A stretch of 64,000 bases of DNA from Nemophila menziesii (lineage: Eukaryota > Streptophyta > Magnoliopsida > Boraginales > Hydrophyllaceae). The DNA lies in contig JARWIR010000024.1 in assembly GCA_029959085.1 (NCBI GenBank), positions 17,720,296 to 17,784,295 of the forward strand, written 5' to 3'. The notes beneath the pieces were generated by a model. The model saw nothing but the letters and a program-made list of their open reading frames with translations, was not told the DNA's origin and ran no database searches. Each line of letters starts with the position of its first letter. Position 1 is the first letter of the stretch. The position numbers and the translations under genes were made by a program. Shown here in pieces: positions 37,014-48,045 of this stretch.

Positions 37014-40000
37014 ATGGCGACAAATACATCAATTACTGAAGATTTTTCTAGTCCATACTATCTACATCCTAGTGAAAACACAAGTGTCTCTCTTGTCTCC
37101 AAAGTACTCACCGAAGATAACTACCTTTATTGGACAAGATCCATTGAAATAGCTCTCTCAGTCAAGAACAAGCCCAAATTCGTTAGTGGAAATATCTTAC
37201 TACCACCTCTAACTGATTTAGTTCTCTTCACTGCTTGGAACATGGCTAATAATCTTGTACTCTCATGGCTCCTCAATTCAATCTCTAAAGAAATCAGAGG
37301 TAGTTTGCTTTATGTTAATTCAGCCTATGATCTTTTCAATGAAATCAAAACACGATTTAGCAAAAGTAATGGTACGCGTGTTTTTCATTTAGAAAAAGCT
37401 TTGAGTTCAATTTCTCAGAATTCAAGCTCAATTTCTGAATATTTTGCAAGATTTAAAACGATTTGGGATGAATACATCTATTTTAGACCTATGCCTAGCT
37501 GTTCTTGTGGCTACATGAATCTTTGTACATGTAAACTTTTCGAAATTCTTGATAAGATTAAATTAATCTTATTTAGCTATTAGAAGTCAGATTCTCCTGA
37601 TGAATCCTCTACCTACCATTAACTCTGTGTTTTCTATGCTTAGTCAAGAAGAAATCCAAAGAACACTCACTAATTTAGCTGCAAATTCATCTATACATGC
37701 GTTTTATACTAAGAATATGCAAAGAACTAATCACTATAATGACAGGAAGAAAATGATTCGTACTCATTGTGGTTATACTGGTCATACAATAGACACTTGC
37801 TTTCAGATTCATGGCTATCCTGTTGGCTGGGAAGGTCCTATAGGAAAACGATTTAATCTTAACAATTAAAGACCTCAGAATGCTAAAGCTCACTATGCAA
37901 TGGTGCAAGAACCTTGTCTTCAAGAATCAAAGGCATTAAGTTCATATGAATTTACACCTAAAGAGATTAGTAAACTTATGGCTTTGGCTCATTCTTCATT
38001 AACAAATACACCTACCACTACTTCAGCTGTTCATCAAGTGTCTACTCAAGAAGGTAACTATAGTAATACTTCTTGGATTCTTGATGCCGGTGCAACTGAC
38101 CATCTGATTTTTTCCTCTTCTCTATATACTAGTAATATAAGTCTTATCAATATACATGTAACTTTACCAAATGGTGTTGGTCTCTCTGCTACACATAGAT
38201 GAAGTATATGGTTAAATCAATATATAACCTTGCACAATGTGTTATGTGTTCCAAACTTCAAATACAACCTACTCTCTATCTCCAAACTTACTAAAGACTC
38301 AGCAATTTCAGTTGTCTTCTTTCCATCAACTGTATAATTCAGGAATGCAAAACACATAAGATGATTGGGACTGCATATGAGCTTCAAGGTTTATACTATC
38401 TACACTCACCTAAATCAACTCTATCACCTCAAACTTCTCTTGTAGCAGTTACTGAAAGCTTTGATTTGTGGCATTCAATACTGGGGCATCCTTCAAAAGC
38501 AAAGTTAGCTGCTCTCAAATCTTTAAATCCTTCCATTAATTTCTTACAATCAAATGTATGTGATTCATGCCATTTTGCAAAACAAAAGAAGCTTGTTTTT
38601 CCAATTTCTCAGACACATACTACTTCTTATTTTGAACTGATCCATTGTGACATTTGGGATTTATTTAAAGAAGAATCTTATTCAGGTCATAGACATTTCT
38701 TGACTATAGTAGATGATTTTTCAAGATGCACTTGGATATATTTGATGAGTAATAAATTTGAAGTTCATACTCACTTATTTACCTTTTACAATTGGATACT
38801 CACTCAATTCAATACTAAAATCAAAACATCAAGGTCTGATAATGGACCTGATTCTTACTAACCAACTTCTATGCTACAAATGGTATTATTCATCAACTAA
38901 GTTGTGTAGAGACACCTCAACAAAACGGTTTGGTTGAAAGAAAACATCACCATCTCCTTACTACTGCTCGAGCTTTGATGTTTCAAGCAAACTTTCCACT
39001 TCAGTTCTGGTCTAAATTAATCCTTACAACTGCTCATTTGATAAATATACTACCCACTCCTCTACTTAAAAACCTCTCACCGTATTAGGTTCCATACAAC
39101 AAACCTCCTAAATTGAGCCATCTTAGAGTGTTTGGTTCCTTATGTTATACCTCTACTTTACAAAATAATAGGTCAAAATTTGACTCAAGGGCTATAAAAT
39201 GTATTTTCTTGAGCTACCCTATTGCTACTAAATGATACAAACTCCTTGAGATATCTAACACCACTTTTATCTCAAGGAATGTGAGTTTTCATGAGACAAA
39301 ATTTCCTTTTGCTGAAAATACACCACATACACCATTACATACTCTATTGTTCCCTTCCTCCTCTACACCTTACATTGGACCTCCACCCAAAACTTCTTTC
39401 ATTACCCCAACCACCAACCCTAATAATCCCCCAACTCAACCACCAAAATCAACAAGACCCAGACATCATCCTTCATACCTTAAAGACTACATATGTCACT
39501 CTACATCTCTTTGTACTTCAAATACTCCCTCTACTTCTACCTCATCTTCTTCTCTATATCCTATCCATGACTTTATTTGCTCAGACAAATTATCACCAAA
39601 CTATGCCACTTTCATAGCCTCTATAACTGTTAAAACTGAACCTAAATCTTTCAAAGAAGCTTTTACATCACCTGAATGGATGGAAGCCATCCACAATAAA
39701 CTTTCAGCCTTACAAACAAACAAAGCTGATGGATCACTTGAACGACATAAAGCTCGTCTAGTAGCTAAAGGTTACAATCAACAGGAATGGCTTGATTTCT
39801 TTGACACGTTTTCTATTGCATCTAAATTAGTCTCCATAAGATTAATTCTTGCCTTAGCTTTTATTAACAATTGGTATCATCACCAACTTGATGTCAACAA
39901 CGATTTTCTACAAGGTGAATTAGATGACGTTGTGTTCATGACAATTTCTCAAGGTCTTCATGCTCCACCTAACTCTGTTTGCAAGTTGACCAAGAGTTTA

Positions 40001-41090
40001 TACAGCTTGAAACAAGCATCTCGTCAATGGTTTGCTAAACTGTCATCCGCCTTGATTGCTTAAGGATTTTGTCACTTAGATAGTGATTTTAGTCTCTTTA
40101 TCGAACGCACCTCAACCTCTTTTATTGTTATACTTGTATATGTCGATGAAATAATTTTAGCTAGTGATTCTATCGATGAGATTCAGTACCTCAAGTTGTA
40201 TCCTCGCTAAAAATTCACTATAAAAGACTTAGGAGAGTTAAAATTCTTCTTAGGGATTGAAGTAGCGCGTTCCTCTACATGTATTTCCTTATGCCAATGA
40301 AAATTTACTTTAGATATACTAAATGAATGTGGTTTGATGGGTTCCAAACCATTTAACATACCAATGGAGTCTACACTAAAATTGCATAATGATGAAGAAG
40401 ATTTATTAGATAATCCATCTCCATATCGTCGTTTGATTGGTAGATTATTGTATTTGACTATTACTCGACCAGATTTGTCTTACTCTGTTAATTGCCTTAG
40501 TCAATTCTTGTTTAAACCATCTAAGAATCACTGGGATGCAGCTCAATTCATTCTTCGCTACATCAAGACGACTCCTGGTCAAGGATTATTCTTTCCTACC
40601 ACTTCTGAAATAAAATTAAAGGCATTTTGTGACAGTGATTGGGCGGGTTGTATTGACACACGTCGGAATATCACAGGTTTCTATGTTTTTCTTGGTGACT
40701 CATTGATTTCATGGAAAAGTAAGAAACATTCAACAATAAGAAAATCCTGAGTATCGAGCTTTAGCTACCACTACTTGCGAAATTCAATGGCTTCTCTATG
40801 CCTTGCAACATCCTTTTCCTGCTCATGTCTATTCCGACAGTAAATCTGCTATTACAATGTCAACCAATCCGGTTCAACATGAAAAAACTAAGCATATCGA
40901 CATTGACTGCAACATCACTCGTGAAAAGCTAAGTGCAGGTGTAATTAAACTTTTTTACATCCCTTCAACTTTACAACTAGCTGATATTTTACTAAGCCAC
41001 TTGGTTCTCTTCTTTTTCACAACAATCTCTCCAAGTTTAACATTTATAATATCCACTTGTATGGGGGATCTTGGAATGCAACTTTAGTAA
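37014..41090 (+). pseudogene. Copia gag-pol, multiply broken
   Basis: ATG at 37,014. Domains appear in Copia order but are split by stops and frameshifts. Gag (37,014-37,583) includes NYLYWTRSIEIAL and the RVFHLEKALSS region. The zinc knuckle (about 37,760) reads HCGYTGHTIDTC with its first Cys missing. The protease (about 38,071) reads SWILDAGATDH, where DSG has become DAG. The GAG-pre-integrase and integrase region (38,460-39,080) holds LWHSILGHPS, IVDDFSRCTW, SRSDNG and TPQQNG. The reverse transcriptase (39,735-40,260) holds KARLVAKGYNQQ and a YVDE in place of YVDD (about 40,138). The RNase H (40,610-41,000) holds FCDSDWAGCIDTRRN. A dead relict. Confidence 0.9.
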
Positions 41091-41369
41091 TGGACAAAAG
41101 AGAATTGCATAATATAACAAATAAAGAAACTATAGGGACTAGTTTGTAAATAAAGAAATTAGTTGTAGAATTCAGTTAGTCCAGGCGTCCAACTGTAAAT
41201 AGTTAGATGATAGCGGTATTGTTTATATATATAGTAACGATTACAATTTCTTAATCAATAAGAAACTTTTTCTTCTAAAGCTAAACTTCTCCTTTCGTTT
41301 TTTTCAAGATTTCTCTGTTATTTTTTTTACTTCTTCTCACGCCGGCTGCTACTTTCATCTACTTTTACA
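41069..41369 (+). repeat. 3' LTR of degenerate Copia
   Basis: 301 bp, diverged from the 5' LTR by substitutions and indels (for example an extra GGCGTCC-containing segment near 41,185). Confidence 0.9.
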
Positions 41370-41373
41370 TACT

Positions 41374-41732
41374 CCTTAAATCAGATGAATACATATGTGA
41401 CCACGCATATAGCATATGTAAGTCTTGCAAGAATAGGTAGTTATAGTGACCCATATTAATATCTGGTGATTACATTATATGTATATAGCGAGAGATTAAG
41501 TAGTTGCACACAGTCACCAAACCCATAATTGTGTGAGGGTGAATGACTCTCACTCCCTATCCATGCATACGCGTGGTTTTCACAATTTTTATGCAATTCC
41601 TGTCTTTCTCTTTTCGCTTTAATTGTGAATCACAACTATATTACAAATCTAGCTTATGTTGTCGGTCTTAGACTTAGTATATAATATCTATCACTGGAAC
41701 CTGAAATTCCCATGCTTAATTGTCTCTTACAG
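41374..41732. other. gene-free spacer
   Basis: No gene recognised between the Copia LTR and the exon fragment that follows. Confidence 0.45.
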
Positions 41733-42429
41733 CAGACTCTGGGAAGCTTATGTACTACATTACTCTCAGATTCTTCTTACTCTTCGAAATGGGTATCTTG
41801 CTTCTATATTTTAACCGTAATTGGTGGTATTTCAGGTGGAATCATGGAGGAGGTATACTAGATCGCACCAAAAGGAAACAAACGGAACTGGTAAAGCTTT
41901 GTAAATAATTTACATTACTTGATTTTGTTTTAATTCTTATTATTTTATGACATTTTATCCAGGATTCTAGTATATGTGAAGATGGATTTTGTGATTTGTG
42001 TGAATGTGAACGAGCTGCTGCTACAGGTGGTAATGGATATGAAAATGGAGTGTTTGGAGCTGATATTTTCTTCAAATTATCGCATGAGGTCTATAATTTT
42101 GGAGAAGGGTATCATGTTTTTCATCCTCGTAATTTGCTAAATACGAGATATGAAAAGTTATCGAGTGTTTGAATTTATGTATGTGTGGGTTTGGAGATTG
42201 GTGGGTAAAGTAGCAGGAGATGGGAGTCATAAATGGTTGTTCAAAGATACCCAAACAGACAAGGATGCAGTGCTACCTTAATCTCTTCCTGGAATGTATC
42301 TCTTGATCCTGTCACAAAATGTACTAATCCTTTCATTTCTCCTTATAACTATTTCAATTAGTTGTGTTTTGTTCATTGAATTGAACAGCAACCAAGAGCA
42401 TGGGAAGCTCACTTTGAATCAGGCACCAG
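41733..42429 (+). pseudogene. Three-exon fragment of an unrecognised membrane/Cys-rich gene (copy A1)
   Basis: Three exon-like blocks with good splice signals are in phase with each other: 41,733-41,890 (ends CTG|GTAAAG), 41,963-42,088 (after TTATCCAG, ends GAG|GTCTAT) and 42,389-42,429 (after GAACAG, ends CAG|GTTATT). Exon 1 encodes a hydrophobic segment (ITLRFFLLFEMGILLLYF) and RWNHGGGILDRTKRKQTEL. Exon 2 encodes SICEDGFCDLCECERAAAT with four closely spaced Cys, and GVFGADIFFKLSHE. Exon 3 encodes QPRAWEAHFESGT. No start or stop exon is seen, so it is probably a gene fragment. I do not recognise the family. Partial copies lie at 44,606 and 60,709. Confidence 0.5.
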
Positions 42430-43142
42430 GTTATTCTAAACACACAATTCCCATGAATAAATGTATTAGGGGGCATGTCCATCAATTTTGACATGTTGTA
42501 TTTTGACAATGTATATATTAGGCTCATTTAACAAGGTGCTGAAGATTTAAACCTAATGATTAACATACAGATGAAATTTAACTACCTTCAAACTATATAA
42601 GGGATATATACAGTACAAAGACCATCTGTACCAATTCAAAATCCACACACCTTCAAACCTAACAATTAGGTCAATTCCCAGGTACTTATTGGATCAAAAA
42701 GACATCATAGTGCATCACTGGACAAGATTCCAACTAGGTTCATCAACTTAGGCTACAACAACACTTCACAACCATGGTCAATTCTTCCTCCTCTAATGCC
42801 TTCTATTTCATGTGGTCTTGGCGCTCTTTTGACAAAGATGCCTTGTTACGAAACTCTCAATACAAACTTGCTCAACAAAACGAACATGAACACCAAGATA
42901 ATGACACCTTTTCCTGATGTGAAGGTGGAAACGTCGCAAAAACTAGAGGCTGCGTAAAGAAAGAAGTTAGTTTGGTTAATCATATCAATTCAAGCTTAGG
43001 AAACGGGAAATTGGGAATAGGATTTGAAATGCTGTCTGAGAAGGGGGTGCTCTAAATCTTAATTAATTAGAGAATCACTCCATGTCTTTATCAATAATGA
43101 TCAAGATTAAAGATCTTCGATTATTAAAACATAGATATGAAC
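42430..43142 (+). repeat. Duplicated block B1 (unknown C-terminal coding fragment)
   Basis: Aligns with 44,890-45,190. Shared landmarks are AACTTGCTCAACAA, ATGACACCTTTT-like and GATGTGAAGGTGG. In one frame both copies read a sequence like TNLLN...TPF.DVKV, and in another LGNGK.GIGFE. The frames are broken. Product unknown. Confidence 0.5.
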
Positions 43143-43338
43143 AAATATAGATATGTTGCCTTCACTCTAGGTAAACAGGTAATTAATCATATCCATCTTT
43201 TTACCTATATTCTGCTTTTTCCTTACTAGATTTGAATTGATTGAATATTTTTTTTTATCTCTGCTCCCTATTTATTTACAGCGCTACACTGGTAAGTAAG
43301 CTCATTCAACTGATGATGCAAACGTGGTTAGACCTTGA
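43143..43338 (+). pseudogene. RER1 3' fragment (pseudogene 2)
   Basis: Holds the end of RER1 exon 2 (43,143-43,178, KYRYVAFTLGKQ-like), a diverged intron 2, and exon 3 (43,282-43,338), where RYTGK is followed by a stop before the DDANVVRP tail. Everything upstream of the exon 2 tail is missing. The intron is kept, so it arose by DNA duplication rather than retroposition. Confidence 0.85.
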
Positions 43339-44605
43339 GGCTACAGCTTTATATGCTAACAAAATGATGTGTATGTTATAGGTTGTTTATGGTTTACCTT
43401 TAAAAACCCAAAAAGTCGAGATAAAACATTGTTGTAGTAGGTTGTTTAGTGAAGCAACAGGGTATTTATTGAAGCATAACAAATCAGAAGTTTAATGCAT
43501 GGAGATGATCTTTAAATTATGTTGTAGCATTTTGTTTTATCTGGAAAGAAGCTTCATGTGATATGTGATGTGTAATGACACATTAGGTGTATCTTTCTGG
43601 TGCTCCACTGTTTCGATAGATTTACTATTGTTCAATTTAAGTAGTTGTAAATGTTGATAGTTTGTAATCTTTTACTTATGGTAATTTCAATTTTTTTAGA
43701 TATTTATCGTTCACATGGCTTATGCATCCGTGAAGTTCTATCTTTTGTGAAATTATATAGTGGTAAGTTATTTAATGCTTGTGTCGTATACAATATCCCT
43801 AAGAGTTATATATAATATATATGATGATTGAGAATCTTCACTGGAGATAAGGAAAGGTTTAGGGTAATTTCTTACGGCGAAGGTCAAGATGATGTAAACA
43901 GAAGCTAAGGTAGGGTAGGAGATTACATGTGTGTGAAACTTTGTTTTCCCTACAAGCTGGAGTGGAGGGTAATTTCAAGCATGCTTTGTATTTAGGCGAG
44001 GCTACACAATAGAGGATAGTGAGGGAAGTTACTTATGCAAATTGAAGTCGAGTTTCAAATATATTAATATATCCTATTCATTTTTCTTATTATCTTATAT
44101 GGAATTTACACAACTAAGATAGGAGTCACCTTCAAGGAGGACATGTAATGGATAGGTATAAACCACACAATATATAAATGGATTGATGAGGAGTGCAAGG
44201 AGGACCACAATTTATTATATTTCATTTTCATTAGTGACATGACTCACTAATTACAGGTCCTATATAGTCTTGTTCTCTTATAAAATAATTCCTTAATCTT
44301 GTTCTCTTTTAGAATAATGCTTCTGTGGTGCCCGATGTTTTGAAAACTATTTTTTTTATCTTTATCATAAATGACAAATTCCAGGGTGGATCCAAGATTT
44401 GAACTAAGCTACATTTCAGGGTGGACACTCACTACTACGTGTTTGATGTCCAGTGACTGGCAAGGTGGTCGTTCAAGGTACATAAATCGATCGCTAAAAG
44501 TTTTGATAACAATTTGTGATCGTCAAAAGTTGGTCGCTAATGTCTCATCATTAGAGGCACTTTTTAGCGACTAATGGCTAGATCTGCCGACTACTGGTAT
44601 ACTTG
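43339..44605. other. Duplicated RER1 3' flank and unassigned DNA
   Basis: 43,339-44,000 aligns with the flanks downstream of RER1 and of pseudogene 1. It shares with the latter a segment (TTTAGTGAAGCAA.AG.GTATTTATTGAA) that is missing downstream of functional RER1. 44,000-44,605 holds no recognised gene. Confidence 0.6.
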
Positions 44606-44880
44606 ATCGCTGAAAGGAAACAAGAGGAACTGGTAAAGCTTTGGCAATAATTTACATTACTCAATTTTGTTTTGATTCTAGTATTGGCAGATGAAATCAT
44701 TCTGATTTGTGTGAATGTGAACGAGGTGCTGCTTCAGGCAGTACGGATATGAAAATGGAGTGTTTGGAGCTGATATCTTCAAATTATCAAATTATCGCAC
44801 GAGGTCTATAATTTTTGAGAAGGGTATGATCTTTTTCATTCTTGTAATTTGCTAAATACGAGAAAGAAATTGATGTGTCA
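44606..44880 (+). pseudogene. Partial copy A2 of the unrecognised Cys-rich exons
   Basis: Contains the end of exon 1 (GAAAGGAAACAAGAGGAACTG then GTAAAG) and a damaged exon 2 (TCTGATTTGTGTGAATGTGAA; ATGGAGTGTTTGGAGCTGATAT) with small indels. It is followed by block B2, in the same order as A1 and B1. Confidence 0.6.
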
Positions 44881-44889
44881 TAATTTTGA

Positions 44890-45190
44890 CAATGATGCCT
44901 AATACGGTGCTATGTTATGAAACTCAACACTAATTTGCTCAACAACATGAATATGAAAATGAACATCAAGACAATTACACCTTTTTTTGATGTGAAGGTG
45001 GGAACGTCGTGTGAACAAAAGGACGCACAAAAGAAAGAATTTGGTTTCATGAATAACTTATATTCAAACTTGGGAAATGGGAAATCAGGAATAGGATTTG
45101 AAAAATGCTGTCCGAGCTAGAATGGGGTGCTTTAAATCTTAATTAATTAGAGAATTACTCTGTGTTTTTATCAATATAAATCACGAGATT
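44890..45190 (+). repeat. Duplicated block B2
   Basis: Second copy of block B1, just upstream of RER1 pseudogene 1. A short frame (44,917-45,120) reads MKLNTNLLN and GNGKSGIGFE. Unknown product. Confidence 0.5.
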
Positions 45191-45280
45191 AGAGATATAG
45201 GATTGTTGTTTATTGGTGACATCAACAAGAAATCAGAAATCAAGAAAAATAGATTTGTTTTAGAAAATAAAAAACTAAAA

Positions 45281-46379
45281 ATGGATCTGGGTGGCTGAGC
45301 AACCGGCGATGACCACAGTCCCTCTGCCGTGTCACAATTAACCTTCACAATATCTCAACGGTACAAACACATACTGGACAAATCAACGCCACCGCTCGTA
45401 CTGTACCGTTGGATCTTCATAGGCATATTAGCATTGATCTATGGCGTACGCGTATACTTGTTAGAAAGGTTCTATATCATTACCTATGGTCTCAGAATCT
45501 ACATCATCCAGCTGCTCTTGATCGCGTTTTTATCCCCTCAGGTGGATCCAGAAATGCAATCCTTAACCTCCTCCGCCAATGACAATTGTGGTTTTTCTCT
45601 CCCCACGCGTGGCTTCAATGAGTTCCTCCCCTTCGTCTGTCGTCTTCCTGAGTTTAAGTTCTGGTATTAAAACTCATCACAATTAACATATATATATTGT
45701 TATTGTTATCATAATTTGAATATATTAATAGGAAATTCAGTGAATGTAGGCGAGTAATGTTATTTCTAATGTGTTCGTCTGTGTAAAAATTTGGGTCGTC
45801 AATTTGGATTAATTATTAACTCTTCGTATATATCAAAGTCTCAATTTTTTACTTCATAAATGAAAGAAAGAAAGGAATCTAAAATAGTTTGATCTAATGT
45901 AAGAAGTGAAATTGTTTAGGATAGAATTATCTGCTTTGAGGTTTGATTCTTGATTTAGATACAGTATCTAGATCTGATCCGATTTATTAGATAACTTTTA
46001 ATAGATTTTGTAACTCTCGCATTTTCCTATTAAACAAATCGAGAATTATCTTTTACTTGTAAGTGCAGGCACTCACTTGCAAAAGCGATATGTTTTGCAT
46101 TTATGTTAACAATCTTCAGTGCATTTGATGTTCCTGTATTCTGGCCAATTTTGTTATTAAATTGGTTAGTGCTTTTCATTTCAACTATGAAGAGGCAAAT
46201 AATGCACATGATCGAATATTGACATGTTCCTTTCATTCTCGACAAACAGATTATTAATCATATCCATCCTTTTACACATATTCTTACTACATGTGAATTA
46301 ATTTAAACTTATCTTTTTACCGTGCTACACTAGAAATGAATCCCTTTCAACGGATGATGCAGATATGATTAGACCTTGA
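45281..46379 (+). pseudogene. RER1 pseudogene 1 (all three exons, introns kept)
   Basis: A near full-length copy of RER1. Lesions seen: GGA to TGA at codon 6 (45,296-45,298); a stop in exon 2 where IKYRY reads IEY followed by TGA; the intron 2 donor GT changed to AT after the GKQ codons; and the intron 2 acceptor CAG changed to CCG. Two 3-bp insertions in exon 1 keep the frame (TPPLV; LLLIAF). Exon 1 is about 45,281-45,664 and exon 2 is 46,069-46,249. Retained introns and shared flanks show DNA-level duplication. Confidence 0.92.
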
Positions 46380-47455
46380 TGCTACAGCTTTACATGCTCT
46401 AAAAAATGATGTATATGTTTAGCCAAAAGGTTAGTTGAGATGAAAATTGTTGGAGTAGATTTGTTTAATGAAGCAAGAGTATTTATTGAAAGATAACAAA
46501 TAAAAAGTTTAATGCATTTAGATGTTCTTTAAATTATGCTGTTGTAGATTTTTACTTTATTTGGAAAGAAGTTTCAACATCACCTTTTTTATAGATTGAT
46601 TCACTATTGTTCCATTTGATTAGTTGTAAATGCTGATGGTATGTTGTAAACTTTTACTTATGGAAATTTTGCGAAATTTGGGTCTCCTTTGACAAATAAT
46701 TCTAGTGGTAAGTTCTTGGATATATATTTTTATGGTATGAAATATCTCAAAGAGATAAGGAAAGATTTAAGGTAATTCTTTGTTGGGAAGGTCAAGATAT
46801 TGTATACCAAAGATAAGGTAGGGAATGAGTACTGTTTTGTTTTGTTTTCCCTATACTTTGTGGGGGTGCATTTTTCTCTCTTGGGACTTTCAAGCATGCT
46901 TTGTATCTAGTTGAGGATACACAATAGGACCAAAGGGGATACATACTAGTATAATAATTTCAATGAAGGGAGTTTCAACCACTTTTGTTTAGCATCGGAA
47001 TGTGTTTATGATCTATTATTTAGCATTAACATATTTTCTAGTTATATGCAATTTCGAATCATCAATGAAGTAAGAAAGGCAAAAAGGTGTCTTTTACTCA
47101 AGTGATAGATATTTAGTTAATGAACGACGGAGAGGATCACTACAAACACTTAGCAAAATCTTCATCCAAACCAATACGATCCATCTAAATTACCAATAAC
47201 TAAAAAACATTTATCAAAGGAATTATCTTTCTCAAACAATGCTGGAATAGTAACACTCCACAGTTGCACAAGCATATGCTAGATAAAAGCATGTAACATG
47301 AATAATGAACAAAAAAGTTTGAAAATCTTAAACAAAATTTTAGATTGATATCTGATTATTAGATAAATATAAAAATTAATTTCTTTTAGCTAATATGTAA
47401 AATAATATTTAAAAATAGAAGTAATGATATTCTATGTTAGAAGTTTAAGTTAAAA
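46380..47455. repeat. Segmental duplication, copy 2, downstream part
   Basis: Collinear with the RER1 3' flank at 27,811-28,544. No gene seen. Confidence 0.65.
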
Positions 47456-47461
47456 AGTTTA

Positions 47462-47579
47462 TGATTGGTAGTTGGCCTAGTGGTTAGACTATTTCGAATA
47501 GACCAAGATATCTTGTTATCGAATTTTATTAGAGACAAATTGATTTCGAGTCCGAAGTGGCTCTCAATGTATTAAAAAT
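47462..47579 (+). mobile_element. tRNA-derived SINE insertion
   Basis: A 118-bp insertion absent from the paralogous site near 29,100, flanked by AGTTTA (47,456-47,461 and 47,580-47,585). Its head reads like a tRNA: TGGCCTAGTGGTTAGAC (A-box-like) and, 60 bp on, ATTTCGAGTCC (B-box-like). It ends ATTAAAAAT. Both the internal Pol III promoter and the target duplication fit a SINE. Confidence 0.75.
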
Positions 47580-47585
47580 AGTTTA

Positions 47586-48045
47586 ATATCTATAACGTTT
47601 CAATAATAATAACATTAATATAGATGAAATCTTTCCAATTAAATGATAATGAAAAGACTTTTAAACTATTCATTAACATGACACTTGATTCTTACTTATA
47701 ATAAAGATTTGGATTAGTCTAAAATTCATATTTTAATAAAATTTATATAAAATTAATATTATATTATAAACTTTTGTAGCACATATCGATTATACAATAT
47801 TCACTCAAATCACTATACATGTATACTTGTACTAAAAATATATACAATATATATTTATCATTTATAATTTATATAAAAATAATTATGAGAAAAAACATTT
47901 CAATTTTAAACAAAATTTATTATATGAAATTTATATTTCTATCTATTGGTGTTTTTAATTGTCATTTGATTATTAAATATATTAATTCAAAATTAATATA
48001 TGATATAAATAATCGAACTATATAAAAAGAAAGAGTTAATTACCG
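47586..48045. repeat. End of segmental duplication, copy 2
   Basis: AT-rich. Aligns with 29,110-29,690 and ends at the shared GAGTTAATTACCGAG. Confidence 0.65.

Larger units (their letters stand above)
36639..41369 (+). mobile_element. Degenerate Copia (Ty1) LTR retrotransposon
   Basis: The LTRs are at 36,639-36,943 and 41,069-41,369 (305 and 301 bp), both starting TCTTGGAATGCA and ending CTACTTTTACA. The flanks share TACT (36,635-36,638 and 41,370-41,373), a probable degraded target duplication. The primer site TGGTATCAGA (36,944-36,953) follows the 5' LTR and a GGGGGA tract precedes the 3' LTR. The LTRs differ at many positions, including indels, so this is an older insertion than the Copia at 50,963. 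The gag-pol frame is broken in many places. Confidence 0.9.
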
